The notes beneath the pieces are model-generated. The model was not told where the DNA came from. It did not search any database and saw only the letters and a list, made by a program, of their open reading frames with translations. From contig JAKONS010000051.1 in assembly GCA_022701845.1 (NCBI GenBank), positions 1-6,065 of the forward strand: a DNA stretch of 6,065 bases, in the 5' to 3' direction. Origin of the DNA: Burkholderiaceae bacterium (lineage in GTDB: Bacteria > Pseudomonadota > Gammaproteobacteria > Burkholderiales > Burkholderiaceae). This document shows, in pieces, positions 5,467-6,065 of the stretch; within the stretch, counting starts at the first letter, position 1; each line of letters starts with the position of its first letter. Position numbers and translations under genes: made by a program.

Positions 5467-5991
5467 ATGCGCGCACAGGACGAAGCCGCGATCGTCGCCT
5501 GCATTCCCAGCCTGCGCCGTTACGCGCGCGGGCTGGTGGCAGATACCACTCGGGCCGACGACCTGGTGCAGGACACGCTGGAGCGAGCGTGGAGCCGGTT
5601 CTCGCTTTGGCAGAAACGCGGCGACATCCGCGCCTGGATGTTCGGCATCATGCACAACCACTTCATCGACGGTGTACGCGCCAGGAGCAGCCGACCCGAG
5701 GACAGCGCGGGCGACGACCTGCCCGAAATCCCGCAGCGTGCCAGCCAGTCCGACGGCATTGAGGTCCGCGATCTGGACCGTATCCTGCAGCGGTTGCCTG
5801 TGGAGCAACGCGAGGTGATGCTGCTCATCGCAGTCGAAGAACTAAGCTACGCAGAAGCCGCCGCAGTGCTCGGCGTGCCCATCGGCACGGTGATGTCCCG
5901 CCTGGCGCGCGGCCGTGACAAGCTGCGACAGGAACTGCAAGGCCGCGCGCCATCAGCCCAAGTTGCCGCGCCCCTGCGCAGGATCAAGTGA
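5467..5991 (+). CDS. ECF-family RNA polymerase sigma factor (sigma-70 group 4)
   Basis: A 174-residue sigma factor with only the two domains of the extracytoplasmic-function class. Sigma region 2 spans about residues 10-75, with RYARGLVADTTRADDLVQDTLERAW for core binding and RAWMFGIMHNHFID for -10 recognition. A variable linker covers 76-100. Region 4 spans about 103-155, with LDRILQRLPVEQREVMLLIAVEELSYAEAAAVLGVPIGTVMSRLARGRDKL, a helix-turn-helix for -35 recognition. The length is normal and there is no extra C-terminal domain. It follows the secreted protein by 36 bases. Its own ribosome site is weak, so it may depend on translation or transcription from upstream. A probable anti-sigma gene starts one base after its stop. 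The family is certain; the signal and the regulon are unknown, apart from the nearby GGAAT-N17-CGTCT element. Confidence 0.93.
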   Translation: MRAQDEAAIVACIPSLRRYARGLVADTTRADDLVQDTLERAWSRFSLWQKRGDIRAWMFGIMHNHFIDGVRARSSRPEDSAGDDLPEIPQRASQSDGIEVRDLDRILQRLPVEQREVMLLIAVEELSYAEAAAVLGVPIGTVMSRLARGRDKLRQELQGRAPSAQVAAPLRRIK

Positions 5992-5992
5992 C

Positions 5993-6065
5993 ATGGACTC
6001 TCCCCCACTCAAACCCATTTCCACCGACGGCATCAAGCCGGTGACCGAAGCCGATCTGCATGCTT
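5993..6065 (+). CDS. Probable anti-sigma factor, N-terminal fragment (cut by the window end)
   Basis: ATG 5993 begins an open frame that runs off the window after 24 codons (MDSPPLKPISTDGIKPVTEADLHA). The PVTEADLHA segment is characteristic of the N-terminus of transmembrane anti-sigma factors that partner beta-proteobacterial ECF sigmas, where it usually continues into a YVDG type segment. The start lies one base after the sigma stop, as expected for a coupled sigma/anti-sigma pair that must be made in balanced amounts. No strong ribosome site is visible, again consistent with coupling. The membrane segment and sensor part would lie beyond the window, so they cannot be checked. Confidence 0.65.
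   Translation, partial: MDSPPLKPISTDGIKPVTEADLHA

Noticed and set aside
4837..5808. 323-codon reverse-strand open frame across the PF03640 and sigma genes
   Set aside because: It overlaps two certain genes and an intergenic gap and has no recognisable motifs.

Overview
The window is about 6 kb of GC-rich, tightly packed DNA with every real gene on the + strand. Base composition, the ATGA-type gene overlaps and the family set (a GREGT-type CLC, DUF190 proteins, FetAB, and a PF03640 protein with an ECF sigma/anti-sigma pair) suggest a proteobacterium, most likely a beta-proteobacterium of the Burkholderiales type. That placement is inference; there is no rRNA or other taxonomic marker here.

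Region 1 (9-4062) looks like one operon. It starts with a CLC-family antiporter whose signature residues are those of the fluoride/proton branch (CLC-F, EriC-F) rather than of chloride CLCs. Three small DUF190 (PII-like fold) genes follow. The first two are diverged sister copies and the third is a standard DUF190 protein. The second copy carries an apparent one-base deletion just after its start codon. The operon then continues into fetA and fetB, an ABC ATPase and a UPF0014 membrane permease of the iron-export type. Most junctions overlap by 1-4 bases, which suggests translational coupling.

Region 2 (about 4063-4973) holds a divergent cofactor-dependent phosphoglycerate mutase preceded by about 160 bases without a clear gene. 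Phosphoglycerate mutase makes the substrate of enolase, a classic fluoride-sensitive enzyme, so the gene fits a fluoride-tolerance theme. Regions 1 and 2 together read as a fluoride-response cassette: F- export by the antiporter, DUF190 proteins of unknown accessory role, metal export by FetAB, and a spare glycolytic enzyme. The role of FetAB and of the mutase in such a cassette is inference.

Region 3 (about 4980-6065) is a separate unit. A promoter-like GGAAT-N17-CGTCT element precedes a small secreted PF03640 protein, an ECF sigma factor and the first codons of a probable anti-sigma factor that runs off the window. This is probably an autoregulated envelope or oxidative stress module. No tRNA, rRNA, CRISPR array, insertion sequence or integrase was seen.
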